NCBI GenBank assembly: GCA_027002755.1
Contig: JALWZI010000099.1
Span: 1 to 6,872, forward strand
Reading direction: 5' to 3'
DNA: 6,872 bases
From: Campylobacteraceae bacterium
Lineage (GTDB): Bacteria > Campylobacterota > Campylobacteria > Campylobacterales > Sulfurovaceae
Each line of letters starts with the position of its first letter. The first letter of the stretch is position 1. Below the pieces are notes generated by a model. That model was not told where the DNA came from. It searched no databases and saw only the letters and a program-made list of their open reading frames with translations. A program made the translations under genes and the position numbers. Positions 6,242 through 6,872 of this stretch are shown here, one piece after another.

Positions 6242-6872
6242 CTTTCCCTCCTGCTTTCGGCACCGAACAGGGTTTCAACCATCACCTGCCCCTCCTCCAG
6301 TAATTTGGCCAGATGCTCCTCGGAACGAAAACTTTCGGCATAGATTTTGTAGATATCTTCCGTCCCAGAGGGGCGCAGCGCTATCCAGCCGCCGGCCGTA
6401 ACGATCTTGAGCCCGCCGATGGGGGCGTCGTTGCCGGGAGCCCGGGTATAGATCGCTTCGATCTTCTCACCGGTCAGTTCTTTGATCGTCACATCCTCGG
6501 CACGCAGGGCTTTGAGATTGGCCTTGAGCTCCCGGTCGGCGGGCGCGTCGATCCTGCGGTAGCAGGCCCGGCCGAAACGTTCCTCGTACTCCCGGTAGAT
6601 CGTCGCCGGGTCTTTGCCCGTGACGGCCAGGATCTCTGCCGCCAGCAAAGTCATGATGAGGCCGTCCTTGTCCGTGGACCAGGCACCCCCGTCGTAGCGC
6701 AGGAAGCTCGCTCCCGCACTCTCTTCCCCGCCAAAAGCCAGCTTCCCGGAGATCATGCCGGGGACAAACCACTTGAAGCCGACAGGGACTTCGTAGATCT
6801 TCCGCCCGAAACTCTCGGCGACCCGGTCGATCATGGCACTGGAGACCAGCGTTTTGCCGATCATCTTCTCCG
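6238..6872 (-). CDS. pgm: Phosphoglucomutase, C-terminal part (start outside window)
   Basis: Interconverts glucose-1-phosphate and glucose-6-phosphate through a phosphoserine enzyme, linking glycogen or sugar-nucleotide pools to glycolysis; cytoplasmic. The frame stays open to the window edge, so the ATG at 6864-6862 is probably internal. About 210 residues are visible, covering the end of domain 3 and domain 4. GFKWFVPGM is encoded around 6777-6751. The sugar-specificity loop [10 protein letters not shown] begins at 6732 (GGEESAG 6732-6712). The phosphate-binding loop RPSGTED is at 6375-6355, followed by IYKIYAESF. These strings match the E. coli Pgm (alpha-D-glucose-phosphate-specific) branch rather than the AlgC or GlmM branches, whose loops differ. 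The catalytic phosphoserine and metal-binding aspartates lie upstream, outside the window. The TGA overlaps the pgi ATG. Phosphomannomutase side activity cannot be excluded from this fragment. Confidence 0.92.
   Translation of the reverse strand, partial: EKMIGKTLVSSAMIDRVAESFGRKIYEVPVGFKWFVPGMISGKLAFGGEESAGASFLRYDGGAWSTDKDGLIMTLLAAEILAVTGKDPATIYREYEERFGRACYRRIDAPADRELKANLKALRAEDVTIKELTGEKIEAIYTRAPGNDAPIGGLKIVTAGGWIALRPSGTEDIYKIYAESFRSEEHLAKLLEEGQVMVETLFGAESRRER
6247..6252 (-). promoter_or_regulatory. Ribosome binding site of pgi
   Basis: A perfect AGGAGG on the minus strand, inside the last codons of pgm, sits five bases before the pgi ATG at 6241. It decides this start over the internal methionines and, with the ATGA overlap, suggests translational coupling to pgm. 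Confidence 0.82.

Noticed and set aside
5366..6343. Open frame of 325 codons on the plus strand opposite pgi
   Set aside because: It is a shadow of pgi and the end of pgm, both of which have intact motifs and ribosome binding sites.

Overview
The window reads as ordinary chromosome from a GC-rich member of the Campylobacterota (former Epsilonproteobacteria), perhaps Sulfurovum- or Nitratifractor-like. This assignment is an inference from protein style and from gyrA lying next to asd; no rRNA or other marker is present to settle it. Coding density is very high. There is no tRNA, rRNA, CRISPR array, insertion sequence or prophage gene, and no gap longer than 32 bases.

Layout. Plus strand, 1-2895: the 3' end of gyrA, then asd (aspartate-semialdehyde dehydrogenase), a YqhA/UPF0114 family membrane protein and hemE (uroporphyrinogen decarboxylase). 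Each start codon overlaps the preceding stop by 4, 1 and 1 bases, so this looks like one tightly coupled operon that joins unrelated housekeeping tasks. Plus strand, 2928-3989: a membrane-bound GGDEF protein (probable diguanylate cyclase) in visibly AT-richer sequence with different codon use, preceded by a 32-base gap and a poor ribosome binding site. Minus strand, 6872-4010: the 3' part of a phosphoglucomutase (pgm), then pgi and pfkA, again packed as an operon (4-base overlap, then a 2-3 base gap). This operon converges tail to tail on the GGDEF gene, with 20 bases between them.

How the genes work together. The minus-strand genes form an ordered path: glucose-1-phosphate to glucose-6-phosphate (Pgm), to fructose-6-phosphate (Pgi), to fructose-1,6-bisphosphate (PfkA). 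This would let stored glucan or glucose-1-phosphate enter glycolysis. It is notable because well-known Campylobacterota (Campylobacter jejuni, Helicobacter pylori) lack phosphofructokinase. The plus-strand operon supplies DNA gyrase, the branch-point step for Lys/Thr/Met/diaminopimelate, an uncharacterised membrane protein and a haem/tetrapyrrole step.

I found no convincing undescribed multi-gene system. The items most worth a second look are the compositionally foreign GGDEF gene with an unassigned multi-pass sensor region and no I-site, and the phosphofructokinase with unusual active-site and effector-site residues.
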